Assembly: GCF_030063185.1 (NCBI RefSeq)
Contig: NZ_JASISP010000001.1
Location: 62,001 to 126,000, forward strand
DNA: 64,000 nt
Direction of reading: 5' to 3'
Source: Arthrobacter sp. H35-D1
GTDB taxonomy: Bacteria > Actinomycetota > Actinomycetes > Actinomycetales > Micrococcaceae
Made by a program: the position numbers and the translations under genes. Under the pieces are notes generated by a model that did not search any database, was not told the origin of the DNA, and saw only the letters and a program-made list of their open reading frames with translations. Each line of letters opens with the position of its first letter. Position 1 is the stretch's first letter. This document shows positions 37,338 to 46,166 of this stretch, in pieces.

Positions 37338-38648
37338 GTGGCCAAGAAGCCCAAGAGCAACAAAAAGTCCCGTTTCGGCAATCCTGCACGGGCTGCGGCA
37401 GATTCTGCCGCGCGCCTCCATGCCGTCTCGCTGGCCGACGCTCGGTTGGAGCGGGCCATGGAGGCGCTGGCCCCGGGATTTGCGCTGTGGCTTCAATCCT
37501 GTGGCCGCAGCGAAGAATCCGTGGACATCAGCCTGCTGATCCTTGACGATTTCTTCGACATGTACCGCATGCTGGAGCCGCAGACGGATGCCAGGACACT
37601 GGTTCCCAACGCCGTGCGCGAAGTCCTGCAGGCGTCCACTGCTGCCAATCCGCAGGCTACTTTTGCCTTGCGCAACGGTATTCGCGACTACGTCGACTAT
37701 CTGGTCCAGGCGTCCCTCTGGACCGGCGGCCCCGGTGACCTGCCGGATCTTCGGAACATCCTCACGCAACCTGCGCTGCCCGGCCTGGAACCTGGCAGGG
37801 ACCTGAATTTTGCAGGTCTGCTGTCCGAGGTCAGCCTGGCAGACGGTGATCTGGTTGAGGGAGACCTGGCTGAGGGAGGCCTTGTTGAGGAATATCCGGG
37901 CCCCGTGGAGATGGATTTTCCCGACGTGTTCGTTCCCGAGCTGACGGCCGAGCTTGTTACCGCAACGATGTTGGATGCGCCGCTGTGGAAGAACACGCTG
38001 GCCCTCCTGGATTGGATTGGGGACGGCAGGAAAGTTACGGCGAAGGGCGTCCTGGGCAAGAAGGAACGCCTCGAGGCCGCCGCCGAGTTGACCCATGGCG
38101 GTCTGGGAAGCCTGGCCGGTGCCGCCAAGCTGACACCCTCCAAGGAACACGCACTTGCCAGGCTGAACGTCTATTGGGAGTTGTTGCAGGTCACCGGACT
38201 CGTCACCATTGAGACGCCCCACGTCCATCTCAACGAGGGGGTCGTCGGCTCCTTGAGCACCGACGAAGCCATGGTCCAGAAAATGCGCGACCTGCTAAGT
38301 CATTTCATTTTCATGGTCACCCTTGACGGCTCCGAGCACGGAATTTACGAGGACTGGCACCTTGACATGTCCATGCTGCTGGTCGAGTGCGCCTCCGCAA
38401 CCCCGCCCGGATCAGACTTTGTGGCGGCAGCCGTGGCAGAGCCCCAAACCATGGATGCCGATCTGCTGTTCTTGGTCCAAAACATCTCCCACTGGGCTGA
38501 AGAGGGTCTGGTCTCGGTCGGCACGCACGTGGAAGTTCCAGCAGCTTTCCGGCCAGAGCTCGCCGAGATGCTGCGGGCGGATTTCAGCATCCAAACCGTT
38601 GGCCCCGGCTCCGCCACGGACCTGGATGCGCTGCTGAGCGGCCGCTGA
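37338..38648 (+). CDS. Paralogue of pRiA4b ORF-3 fusion protein, N-terminal region only
   Basis: A 436-residue protein from GTG 37338 (AAGGAATCCC upstream). Its first 20 residues (AKKPKSNKKSRFGNPARAAA) and several later blocks (ALLDWIGDGRKVTAKGVLGKKE against ALLAWIGEGREVTTSGLLKRKD) show it is a paralogue of the next gene, but it lacks that protein's C-terminal PRiA4_ORF3 domain. A run of short repeats with ADGDLVEGDLAEGGLVEE occurs near 215-230. The Lys/Arg-rich N-terminus could bind nucleic acid. No catalytic motif is visible. The duplication and tandem order suggest the two proteins act together. Confidence 0.72.
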   Translation: MAKKPKSNKKSRFGNPARAAADSAARLHAVSLADARLERAMEALAPGFALWLQSCGRSEESVDISLLILDDFFDMYRMLEPQTDARTLVPNAVREVLQASTAANPQATFALRNGIRDYVDYLVQASLWTGGPGDLPDLRNILTQPALPGLEPGRDLNFAGLLSEVSLADGDLVEGDLAEGGLVEEYPGPVEMDFPDVFVPELTAELVTATMLDAPLWKNTLALLDWIGDGRKVTAKGVLGKKERLEAAAELTHGGLGSLAGAAKLTPSKEHALARLNVYWELLQVTGLVTIETPHVHLNEGVVGSLSTDEAMVQKMRDLLSHFIFMVTLDGSEHGIYEDWHLDMSMLLVECASATPPGSDFVAAAVAEPQTMDADLLFLVQNISHWAEEGLVSVGTHVEVPAAFRPELAEMLRADFSIQTVGPGSATDLDALLSGR

Positions 38649-38714
38649 CCCGTCCTCCAGCCGCCGCACGGCTAGGGTTGTAGTTGATTCCCGTCCCCTT
38701 CCCAAAGGAACCCG

Positions 38715-40496
38715 GTGGCCAAGAAGTCAAAGACCCCCAAGAAGTCCCGTTTCGGCAATCCGGCAAAGGCGGCCGCAGACACCGCCGCAACCACTAACGT
38801 GGTGTCTTTCACCGACGCCGTGGCCAAGCGCACACTGGAGCCGTTGCTCCCCGGATTCACATCATGGATGGGCCAAGCCGGTGTCGACGCCGAAGAGATT
38901 CAGCGGCTGTCCGACTTGCTCATGAATTTCTTCAAGAACTACGCACAGAGCATTCCAGCCCCGGAGGCCGGCAACTTGGACGTCGAGTTGACCTCAAGGA
39001 TTCTGGATTCGGCCGGAGGATTCCACCCGGAAATGCGTGCAGCCGTGTCGCTGGCGCTCAACAGCTACCTGAAGTTCCTGCTGACCACCGGGTCGTGGCT
39101 GGGCACCCCGGCCCAGCTGCAGCAGCTGATCACCATGACAGAGCCGAAAGCTGCGCTGGCCGCAAATTCGAAGTATGCCCAGCGCGTGTCCCGGCCGTTC
39201 CTGACCCCGGGCGAATCCGCCGCCTCCGCCGAGGAGCTGGTGTTTGTCCACCGGGCCACGGCCCTGCTGGCTTGGATTGGGGAGGGCCGCGAGGTCACCA
39301 CCTCAGGCCTGCTCAAGCGCAAGGACATCCAAGCGGCGGCCGCCTGTGTGGACAAAAATGCTGTGGGTTCCGCCACCCGGGCGGCAACACCGGGAGCGGG
39401 CCATGACGCCCCGATGCCCATGACCTCCATGACCCAGCTGCCACGCCTGATGGACTACTGGCGCGCCCTGGCCGACGCCGAGCTGATCCACGTTTCGAGG
39501 CAACGGGTGACTGTGACAGGCCTGGGCAGGGTTTTTCAAAGCGATCCCGATGAAAGGGCCCGGTACGCCGTCATGTTGGCCTACTTCCTTGCATACGACG
39601 TCTTGGTCCCGTACGACGATGACAACCCGAAGAGCCCGGTGCGGACCGAAATTGCCGAGATCCTCGCCTCCGCCGCGTCCTCGCATCCACCGGAGACCTC
39701 CACTGTCCTGGGGAAAACGCCGGTAGGCGACCGCCGGGACTACACAGCTGTATTGGTGGAAACAGAAATCCGGCGGCTTGCCGCCGAGGGACTGGTGGTA
39801 ATTGGCAGCCACCTCGTGGTTCCGCCGGTGCTGCGCCATGCCGTGGAGCAGCTTTTGCGCCTCCTTGATGAGCACATCGTGAAGCATTCGAGGGGCTCCC
39901 GCATGCCGTCGAAGGCCACCTACCAGCTGAGGGTCCAGATCGACGGGATCACCCCGCCCGTGTGGCGCAGCGTGAACGTCCCTGCCGAGTTTGGCCTCGA
40001 TGAGCTCCACGAAACCATCCAGTGCCTCTTCGCCTGGAACGAGACCCACCTGCACGAGTTCGTGATTGGCACCCACCCGGCCAGCGTCCGCTACGCCCCG
40101 GACAATCTCGAGCTGGACCATTGGGGCGAACCTCCCCTGGACGAGCAGGGCGTGCCGTTGGACACTCTGCTTGGCTTGGCCCTGGACACTTTCAGCTACA
40201 GCTACGACTTTGGCGACGACTGGCAGCACACAGTTTCCTTGACGAAAATTCTGCCCGCGGCCGGGCCGGGAATCCTGCCGCAGTGCGTTGCCGGCAGCGG
40301 GCATCCGCCGCAGGAAGACTCCGCCGGGCCGCACGGCTGGATGGAAAAGATTGCCATTTCCCAGGATCCCAGCGATCCTGAGCACCGGCACATTCGCGAC
40401 TGGTTGGGGCTGCGCAAGGGCCAAAACATCGACCCGGCCGCATTCGACAAGGCACTGGTCAACAAACGATTGGCAGCGCTGCGGACAGTGCAGTAG
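38715..40496 (+). CDS. pRiA4b ORF-3 domain protein
   Basis: A 593-residue protein from GTG 38715 behind AAAGGAA. Residues 1-385 are homologous to the upstream gene product, with the conserved KKSRFGNPAKAAADTA start and winged-helix-like blocks. Residues about 397-590 are a PRiA4_ORF3 domain (YQLRVQIDGITPPVWRSVNV, then LDELHETIQCLFAWNETHLHEFVIG, FSYSYDFGDDWQHTVSLTKILPA, and HIRDWLGLRKGQNIDPAAFD), a family found on plasmids and beside transposons, of unknown function. It is followed by a strong hairpin that separates it from the convergent panE-like gene. Confidence 0.82.
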   Translation: MAKKSKTPKKSRFGNPAKAAADTAATTNVVSFTDAVAKRTLEPLLPGFTSWMGQAGVDAEEIQRLSDLLMNFFKNYAQSIPAPEAGNLDVELTSRILDSAGGFHPEMRAAVSLALNSYLKFLLTTGSWLGTPAQLQQLITMTEPKAALAANSKYAQRVSRPFLTPGESAASAEELVFVHRATALLAWIGEGREVTTSGLLKRKDIQAAAACVDKNAVGSATRAATPGAGHDAPMPMTSMTQLPRLMDYWRALADAELIHVSRQRVTVTGLGRVFQSDPDERARYAVMLAYFLAYDVLVPYDDDNPKSPVRTEIAEILASAASSHPPETSTVLGKTPVGDRRDYTAVLVETEIRRLAAEGLVVIGSHLVVPPVLRHAVEQLLRLLDEHIVKHSRGSRMPSKATYQLRVQIDGITPPVWRSVNVPAEFGLDELHETIQCLFAWNETHLHEFVIGTHPASVRYAPDNLELDHWGEPPLDEQGVPLDTLLGLALDTFSYSYDFGDDWQHTVSLTKILPAAGPGILPQCVAGSGHPPQEDSAGPHGWMEKIAISQDPSDPEHRHIRDWLGLRKGQNIDPAAFDKALVNKRLAALRTVQ

Positions 40497-40513
40497 TTCA
40501 CCGATTTTTCCCC

Positions 40514-40573
40514 TGAAGTACGACGGCGGCTGGTGCCTTCCCTGTGAAAGGCACCAGCCGCCGTCGTACTTCA
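40514..40573. terminator. Long bidirectional hairpin
   Basis: A 26-bp perfect stem (40514-40539 with 40548-40573) with an 8-base loop lies exactly between convergent genes. Both strands would form it. On the minus strand it is followed by AGGGGAAAAAT and on the plus strand by ATGCCC, so there is no good T-run; the extreme stem stability may be enough. Confidence 0.7.
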
Positions 40574-40579
40574 TGCCCG

Positions 40580-41518
40580 TCAGCCGCGCCGGACCATTCC
40601 GGCGTCGTGCACGCGCAGCTGCAACAGCGCCAGATTGAGCAGCGGAGTATCCACGCCCAGCTCTTGCGCGCGGCGCACAAAGTCGCCAACAATGTGCTCG
40701 CCTTCGTGCGGCAGCCCGGCTGTGACATCGCGATACAGCGAGGACGTGAACAGGGACCCGGGCGCGGTCAGGAAGGCGAGGGAACCGGCAAGCTCCTCCG
40801 CTGAAACCGGGAAGCCCGACGCGGCGGACATTGCGGCAGCCTCCGCAAGCACCGCCTCGATGAAGTCGCTGCCGCCGGGATACTGCACAATGTCGCCCAC
40901 CGGGCCGCGCATCAGGCACGTCACAGTTGCGGCAGTCGCAATGAAAACCCACTTTTCCCACATGGTGGCAAGCCCGTTTGGCACCGCAACGGCAGTGATG
41001 CCGGGTACGGTAATTTCAGCCAGGAGCGCCTGCACTCGCGGTGAAAGTTCGCCCGTTTTCCCGGCGTCCTGCTCGCCGATGGTCCAACGGGAGATCGGGT
41101 TGAACACTTCAATGTCGCGATCATGATTGATGGTGCCCACAAGATGGACCACGGAGCCGAGCACCTTTTCGGCACCGAAGGCGGCGGCCAGCGCATCCAT
41201 GTGGGCCATGCCGTTGATGAACGGGACAATGATGGTGTTCGGCCCCACGGCGGGGGCAAGATCGGCAATGGCCCGGGCCAGCGCGGATGCCTTGACGGTG
41301 AGGACGACGACGTCGAACGTCTCCTGCAGCTGCCCTGCCGTGAGAAGCTTCGGCTCGATCCGCAGCTCCGGGTCGATGCCTAAGATGCGCAGTCCGCGTG
41401 CTGCCAGGAACTGGGCCCGTTTCTCATGGACCAGGAATGTGACGTCGCGGCCGGCCGCAGCCAGACGGGCGCCAAAGTATGCGCCGGTTGCCCCTGCGCC
41501 AACGATCAGAATCTTCAT
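40580..41518 (-). CDS. 2-dehydropantoate 2-reductase (PanE/ApbA family)
   Basis: A 312-residue NADPH-dependent ketopantoate reductase-family enzyme. The Rossmann motif GAGATGAYFGARLAAAG occupies residues 7-23. The family block VVLTVKASALARAI and the C-terminal helical domain with CLMRGPVGDIVQYPGG and TSSLYRDVTAGLPHEGEHIVGDFVRRA are intact. It starts at ATG 41518, overlapping the DUF2127 stop as ATGA. PanE is the pantothenate enzyme, but many paralogues reduce other 2-oxoacids and no pan gene is nearby, so the symbol is left open. Confidence 0.85.
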   Translation of the reverse strand: MKILIVGAGATGAYFGARLAAAGRDVTFLVHEKRAQFLAARGLRILGIDPELRIEPKLLTAGQLQETFDVVVLTVKASALARAIADLAPAVGPNTIIVPFINGMAHMDALAAAFGAEKVLGSVVHLVGTINHDRDIEVFNPISRWTIGEQDAGKTGELSPRVQALLAEITVPGITAVAVPNGLATMWEKWVFIATAATVTCLMRGPVGDIVQYPGGSDFIEAVLAEAAAMSAASGFPVSAEELAGSLAFLTAPGSLFTSSLYRDVTAGLPHEGEHIVGDFVRRAQELGVDTPLLNLALLQLRVHDAGMVRRG

Positions 41519-42006
41519 GCCGCCTCTATCCTCCGGTGGCGCTGCCGCCCGTATTCGTGCCAGGTGAGCCCCACTATCAGGATATCGAACACGGTCAGGG
41601 CCGCCAGCCCCAGCGACGGCGTCTGCGTCAGTTGGTAGAGCTGGTACAGGATGAAGACGGCAAGAAGGGCGATCATCCACGGATAAGCCCATAATTTGTC
41701 CCGCAGCAGCGCCACCACCAAAACCACTTTCACCACCCCGTGCGCCAGCAGGTAGAGCGCCGCGAACAGCACCACGTGGTCGGTGAGCCCGGCCGCACCC
41801 TGGAGAATATGATTGGAGATGAAGTCGTCCGGGTCCTCTGTCAGCTCCGGCTGGGTCACCAAAATGGCCAGCTGCTTGAGCTTGTCCGGCGGAACGAACA
41901 GCAGGAGCGCGCCGACAACCAGCTCCAGGACGCCGTCAAGGCCCTTGAAGATGATCCCGACGACGAAAAGCTTGTCCCACCAGTCGGTGATCCTCAATTT
42001 AGCCAC
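41515..42006 (-). CDS. DUF2127 membrane protein
   Basis: A 163-residue protein with four predicted membrane helices (LFVVGIIFKGLDGVLELVVGALLLFV, VVLFAALYLLAHGVVKVVLVVALL, YPWMIALLAVFILYQLYQL, LGLAALTVFDILIVGLTWHEY). LAHGVVKVVLVVALLRDKLWAYPW is the DUF2127 signature. Function unknown. It is the first gene of a coupled pair with the panE-like gene (ATGA overlap), and may set up its expression. Confidence 0.82.
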   Translation of the reverse strand: MAKLRITDWWDKLFVVGIIFKGLDGVLELVVGALLLFVPPDKLKQLAILVTQPELTEDPDDFISNHILQGAAGLTDHVVLFAALYLLAHGVVKVVLVVALLRDKLWAYPWMIALLAVFILYQLYQLTQTPSLGLAALTVFDILIVGLTWHEYGRQRHRRIEAA

Positions 42007-42045
42007 GGCATTCTCCCAACGAAAACTGTTTGGAGCGTAGCAGCG

Positions 42046-42996
42046 TCAGCCGGGCGACGGCTGCGCGGCAATCGGATCCGCTGTGCCGAACGCTTCGACG
42101 GCGAAGTCAAGGACGGCCTGTGCCCTGGGGCTGAGGCTGAGGTGGCCGGGCCAGATGCCCGCCATGCTGGTCTGGCTGCTGGGCGGTGCCAACGGGCGAA
42201 CAGCCAGGGGAAGCCCCTCCAAGCTGACTGGCGCACAGTTCGGCCGTGACATCAGGAGCGAGTAGCCCAAGCCACGGGCTACCAGCGCCTGGACCAGGAT
42301 GACCTGTGGCATGTGCGCCACAATGGTGGGCCGAAGCCCGCGCTCGGCGAAGGCCCGGTGGGTGTTGGCGGTGCTGGGGCTGGAGTCGTACATGATCAGC
42401 GGTTCCGCGACCAGTTCGGCCAAATCCACGGATTCATGCTGCGCCAACGGATGGTCAACGGGCAGCACCGCTTGGAGCTCCGTCTCATAGATGGTCCGGC
42501 GTCGAAATCCGGGCGGCAGTTCCATGTCATAGACAATCGCCAGGTCCAGCCGGCCGCTCTCCAACGCCGGCAGCAACTCGTCGTGCGTTCCAACTACCAC
42601 ATCTACCGTGACGCCTGGATGGCGCTTGGGAAAACCGTCCAAGATGGCTGGCAGCACGCTGGCGGCGAAACTGGCGAAGCAGCCCAGCTTCACCGGCCCC
42701 TTCAACTCCCCCGTTGCGCCGCTCATCTCCGCCAGCAGATCTTCGGCATCTTTCAGCAGCGTCCTTGCCCGGACCGCAAAGTGTTCTCCGGCAGGCGTCA
42801 GATGCAAGCCGCGGGATTTGCGGCGGATGCACAGCTGCTCGCCCACGGAGCTTTCCAGCCGCGTAATGGCTTGGGAAAGAGCGGACTCCGAGAAGTGCAG
42901 GGACGCGGCGGCCTCGCTCAATGTGGGGTAGTCCGCGAGTGCCACAAACAGTTCCAACTGGCGGAAGGTGAACTTGACCAAAGCGACTTCTTTCAT
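42046..42996 (-). CDS. LysR-family regulator
   Basis: A LysR-type regulator of about 316 residues (ATG 42996; ATG 43008 is also possible, neither has a strong ribosome site). The helix-turn-helix is in TFRQLELFVALADYPTLSEAAASLHFSESALSQAITRLE, and the effector-binding domain starts near GPVKLGCFASFAASVLPAILDGF. It is divergent from an MHS-type permease gene with a gap of about 150 bases, so it most likely controls uptake of that permease's substrate. Confidence 0.88.
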   Translation of the reverse strand: MKEVALVKFTFRQLELFVALADYPTLSEAAASLHFSESALSQAITRLESSVGEQLCIRRKSRGLHLTPAGEHFAVRARTLLKDAEDLLAEMSGATGELKGPVKLGCFASFAASVLPAILDGFPKRHPGVTVDVVVGTHDELLPALESGRLDLAIVYDMELPPGFRRRTIYETELQAVLPVDHPLAQHESVDLAELVAEPLIMYDSSPSTANTHRAFAERGLRPTIVAHMPQVILVQALVARGLGYSLLMSRPNCAPVSLEGLPLAVRPLAPPSSQTSMAGIWPGHLSLSPRAQAVLDFAVEAFGTADPIAAQPSPG

Positions 42997-43151
42997 TAAA
43001 CCGAACATGTTTTGCTGTTTTTATAAGTTTACGCAGGGTTCTCATGGTGTGACACTAGTTACATCCAGACTGATTCCGCCCCGCCGTCGCCGCGCTCCTG
43101 CGCCCGTCGGGTCGGACAGTTTTCCCGGAGCAAGATCAAGGACATGAACCC

Positions 43152-44543
43152 ATGAGTACACACTCCTTCGCCGACACCCGGCGCACGCAGCGTCGCGTGG
43201 CAATGGCTACCCTCATCGGCACCACCGTCGAGTGGTACGACTACTTCATTTACGCCACGGCCGCTGGCTTGGTGTTTGCGCAGCTGTTCTTCGAGCCAGC
43301 CGGGCCCCAGATCGGGCTGCTGCTCTCCTTTGCCTCCGTAGGCATCAGCTTCCTGTTCCGCCCACTTGGCGCTTTCCTTGCAGGCCACTACGGCGACAGA
43401 ATAGGCCGCCGGGCCATGCTGGTGCTGACCCTGCTGCTGATGGGCGGGTGCACCACGTTGATCGGCCTGCTGCCCACCTATGCGACGGCGGGTGTGCTGG
43501 CACCCGTGCTGTTGCTGATCCTGCGCATCCTGCAGGGTGTCTCCGCGGGCGGCGAATGGGGAGGCGCCGTTTTGATGGCCGTGGAGCACGCACCCGCGGA
43601 CAAGCGCGGGCGGGCTGGCTCCTTCCCGCAGCTGGGTGTGCCGCTGGGCCTGCTGATCGCCTCCGGAGTCATGGCGCTGATGACCGGCGTGATCGCCCCG
43701 GGGGATGCATTCCTGGAGTGGGGTTGGCGCATTCCGTTCCTGCTCAGCGTCGTCCTGATCGGTGTGGGCTACTTTGTGCGCCGGGCAGTGGAGGAGAGCC
43801 CGGTGTTCCTGGAGATCGCCGAAATGAAGCAGCAGCCCAAGGTTCCCATCATCGAGCTGTTCCGCAAACACTGGCGCCTGGTGGTCCTGGCAGCCCTGAT
43901 CTTCGCCGGCAACAACGCTGCCGGCTACATGGCCACCGGCGGATTCATCCCCAGCTACGCCACCAATCCGGACGGCATTGTGGGCTTGGAAAGGACCCCC
44001 GTGCTGCTCGCCATGACCTTCGCCGCAGCCACGTGGCTCATTTTCACGGCACTGGCCGGTGGCATGGCCGACAAATACGGGCGCAAGCGCACCTACGTAA
44101 TCGGTTTCATCGCCCAGGCACTGACCGTGTTCCCGCTGTTCCTGCTCATCAACACCGGCCAACTCTGGGCGCTGTTCCTGGCCTTGTTTCTGTTCACGTT
44201 CGGCCTTGGCCTGACCTACGGTCCGCAGGCCGCTTGGTACAGCGAGATCTTCCCGGCCTCGGTCCGCTTCTCCGGCGTTTCGATCTCCTACGCTATCGGG
44301 GCGATCATCGGCGGCGCCTTTGCCCCCACAATCGCCCAAGCGCTCCTTCAGGCCACCGGCACCAGCTTGGCCATCTCCGGATATCTGCTGCTCATGACAC
44401 TTATCGGCCTGGCCGCGGTGATCATCCTCAAGGACCGCCCCGGGATCAACCTCAGCGTCACCAACCAGGCGGAGCAGGAAGTGGGCGCCACCATCTTCGA
44501 CAAGCGCACACCGGCAGAGGGCGCAGCCTCTGCTAAGGCCTGA
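43152..44543 (+). CDS. MFS permease of the metabolite:H+ symporter (MHS) family
   Basis: A 463-residue permease with about 12 membrane helices. MHS hallmarks are ATLIGTTVEWYDYFIYATAAGLVF near the N-terminus, RPLGAFLAGHYGDRIGRRAML (the inter-helix 2/3 motif), and GVSAGGEWGGAVLMAVEHAPADKRG. Relatives carry shikimate, citrate, alpha-ketoglutarate or aromatic acids. ATG 43152 has AAGGA ten bases upstream. Flanking regulators are LysR (divergent) and IclR (downstream), typical of aromatic-acid transport. A hairpin terminates the gene. Confidence 0.9.
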   Translation: MSTHSFADTRRTQRRVAMATLIGTTVEWYDYFIYATAAGLVFAQLFFEPAGPQIGLLLSFASVGISFLFRPLGAFLAGHYGDRIGRRAMLVLTLLLMGGCTTLIGLLPTYATAGVLAPVLLLILRILQGVSAGGEWGGAVLMAVEHAPADKRGRAGSFPQLGVPLGLLIASGVMALMTGVIAPGDAFLEWGWRIPFLLSVVLIGVGYFVRRAVEESPVFLEIAEMKQQPKVPIIELFRKHWRLVVLAALIFAGNNAAGYMATGGFIPSYATNPDGIVGLERTPVLLAMTFAAATWLIFTALAGGMADKYGRKRTYVIGFIAQALTVFPLFLLINTGQLWALFLALFLFTFGLGLTYGPQAAWYSEIFPASVRFSGVSISYAIGAIIGGAFAPTIAQALLQATGTSLAISGYLLLMTLIGLAAVIILKDRPGINLSVTNQAEQEVGATIFDKRTPAEGAASAKA

Positions 44544-44581
44544 TCCCCGCCTCCAAAGTAACCGCCCCCCTAAAACACGGA

Positions 44582-44618
44582 CGACGGCGGCACCCACCTT
44601 GTGCGGGTGCCGCCGTCG
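44582..44618 (+). terminator. Hairpin terminator after the MHS permease
   Basis: CGACGGCGGCACCC (44582-44595) pairs with GGGTGCCGCCGTCG (44605-44618) over a 9-base loop, 38 bases after the stop. There is no long T-run. The ACGACGGCGGC core recurs in the hairpin at 40.5 kb. Confidence 0.65.
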
Positions 44619-44661
44619 CATTGCTGTCTCGGTCCACAGCGTCTCTCCGTGAGTTCTATAC

Positions 44662-44687
44662 TTGAACACGAGTTCCCAACACGGAAC
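44662..44687. promoter_or_regulatory. Candidate IclR operator
   Basis: TTGAACACGA (44662-44671) runs into the dyad GTTCC-CAACAC-GGAAC (44672-44687), 130 bases before the iclR start. The ten bases TTGAACACGA also occur in the operator dyad at 61900-61928 upstream of the flavoprotein monooxygenase. Confidence 0.4.
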
Positions 44688-44816
44688 AATTATTTCGGTG
44701 GCGTCGGGCACACCCCGCCGACCGGGCGCTCGTTCTTCCAGGACACGGAGCCCCACCGCTGCTTGGCTACCCGTCGCCGGCGACCGAAGAGGACGGCGAC
44801 TAAAGAGGATGATGAC

Positions 44817-45545
44817 GTGAGCACAGACGCAGTTGAGGACGCCCCGGCGAAGACACCGGCCCATTCGCAAACCCTGTCCCGCGGCATCCGAGCCCTGGAA
44901 ATCCTGGCCGAGGCCGCTGCTCCCATGACCATTGCCGAACTGTCCACGGCCCTGGGCGTGCACCGCTCTGTCGCCTACCGCATTTTGCGCACGCTCGAGG
45001 ACCACGCACTGCTCATGCGGGATGAAGCCGGCCGCGTCCAAGCGGGGCCGGGACTCGCGGCACTCGCCCGCGGCGTTTCCCGAGACCTGCAAACCGCTGC
45101 CCTCCCGGAACTGACGGAGCTGGCCAACGAGCTGTCCATGACAGCGTTTATTGCAGTGTGGGACCATCGCGATTCCGTTACTTTGTTGACCGTGGAGCCC
45201 AGACGTTCCGGCGCCACCCTCGCCCAGCGACCGGGAACGCGCCATTCGTTCAGCTCCGGCGCGCCCGGCATCGCCATCCAGTCCGCCATCAGCGAGGACG
45301 CATGGGCGCGCCTTGCGCCCGGACTGCCCTACCGGCCCGAGGCGCGTGCCGCCCGCACGGCCGGGTTCGCCACGAGCCATGACGAGGTCCTCCCCGGGGT
45401 CTCTGCCATCGCCGCACCCATCCATGTCCCCGGCAGCATGCCGGCCTCCATCTGCATGGTCTTTCTGGGGGATGGCATCGATCCCGCGGCCATAGGCGCC
45501 CGACTGGTCGCCAGCGCGCGGGCCATCGAGGCGCAACTCCAGTAG
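44817..45545 (+). CDS. IclR-family regulator
   Basis: A 242-residue regulator from GTG 44817 (AGAGGATGATG upstream); the frame is open further upstream but the extension is not IclR-like. The winged helix is LSRGIRALEILAEAAAPMTIAELSTALGVHRSVAYRILRTLEDHALL (residues about 22-68), followed by the effector domain with TAFIAVWDHRDSVTLLTVEP and HSFSSGAPGIAIQSAI. It lies directly downstream of the MHS permease, separated by a terminator. A candidate operator upstream suggests autoregulation, and IclR proteins commonly govern aromatic-acid catabolism. Confidence 0.88.
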   Translation: MSTDAVEDAPAKTPAHSQTLSRGIRALEILAEAAAPMTIAELSTALGVHRSVAYRILRTLEDHALLMRDEAGRVQAGPGLAALARGVSRDLQTAALPELTELANELSMTAFIAVWDHRDSVTLLTVEPRRSGATLAQRPGTRHSFSSGAPGIAIQSAISEDAWARLAPGLPYRPEARAARTAGFATSHDEVLPGVSAIAAPIHVPGSMPASICMVFLGDGIDPAAIGARLVASARAIEAQLQ

Positions 45546-45568
45546 CGGGGGCCGCCCGGCCCCCGCTA
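45543..45568 (+). terminator. GC-rich terminator hairpin after iclR
   Basis: An 11-bp stem (45543-45553 with 45558-45568) with loop GCCC starts within the iclR stop codon. Very stable; no T-run follows. Confidence 0.6.
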
Positions 45569-46166
45569 TCCGCGGGAATGTTTCCCTAAAAGAGCGCAGC
45601 TGCCACTACGGGGCCGGCGATACCCACGGTGCTGTCTTTAGCATTTCTGCCGCGCCAGCCACCCACTATAGGCTCCGGACTTGCGTGTCACCCCTCCGGA
45701 CGCCATGTCACCAGCGCCCATCACCCGCATCTGACGGGGCCATACGGAATAGAGCTGGTGCTTGTGTTCCGCAAGCGAACCTTGGACGGACACTGTGGCT
45801 GTCGACGAATAACAGTTTTGCTTCATCTGGACAGGTCCATAACGGGGTCTTCTGGTGGCTGGTGTGTTAGCGGCCATGGCAAACTGCCCATCGGCGGCCA
45901 CGTAATTCAAGCAGCTTGAGTTCTAGCGATCGTTGCAACACCCCGACGAAACGGGAGTTGCATTACCTATGGATTTACCCTCAATTGATAGTGCTTTCTT
46001 AACGAAAAAATTGCGTTTGCGTGAGGGCCCTCGTTCCGCTGATGTAGCGCCAGCGAAATGTTGAGGGTGCTTCGTCCCTCCGCGTGCCACGGAACGTGAC
46101 AGGTAATGCGGGGTCGGGTATCACGCAGGAAATGCCCGGGTGCGCCCCTCCCCGCCCATGGAAGGG
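45569..46166. other. Intergenic region with possible IS remnant
   Basis: No supported gene over about 600 bases; short open frames lack ribosome sites. On the minus strand, 45952-45918 reads GTTGCAACGATCGCTAGAAC, which resembles, from memory, the outer end of IS30-type elements in actinobacteria. An AT-rich segment follows at 45960-46020. No transposase remains. Confidence 0.3.

Noticed and set aside
45638-45910. 90-codon minus-strand open frame downstream of iclR
   Set aside because: It begins at TTG without a ribosome site and shows no recognisable sequence features.
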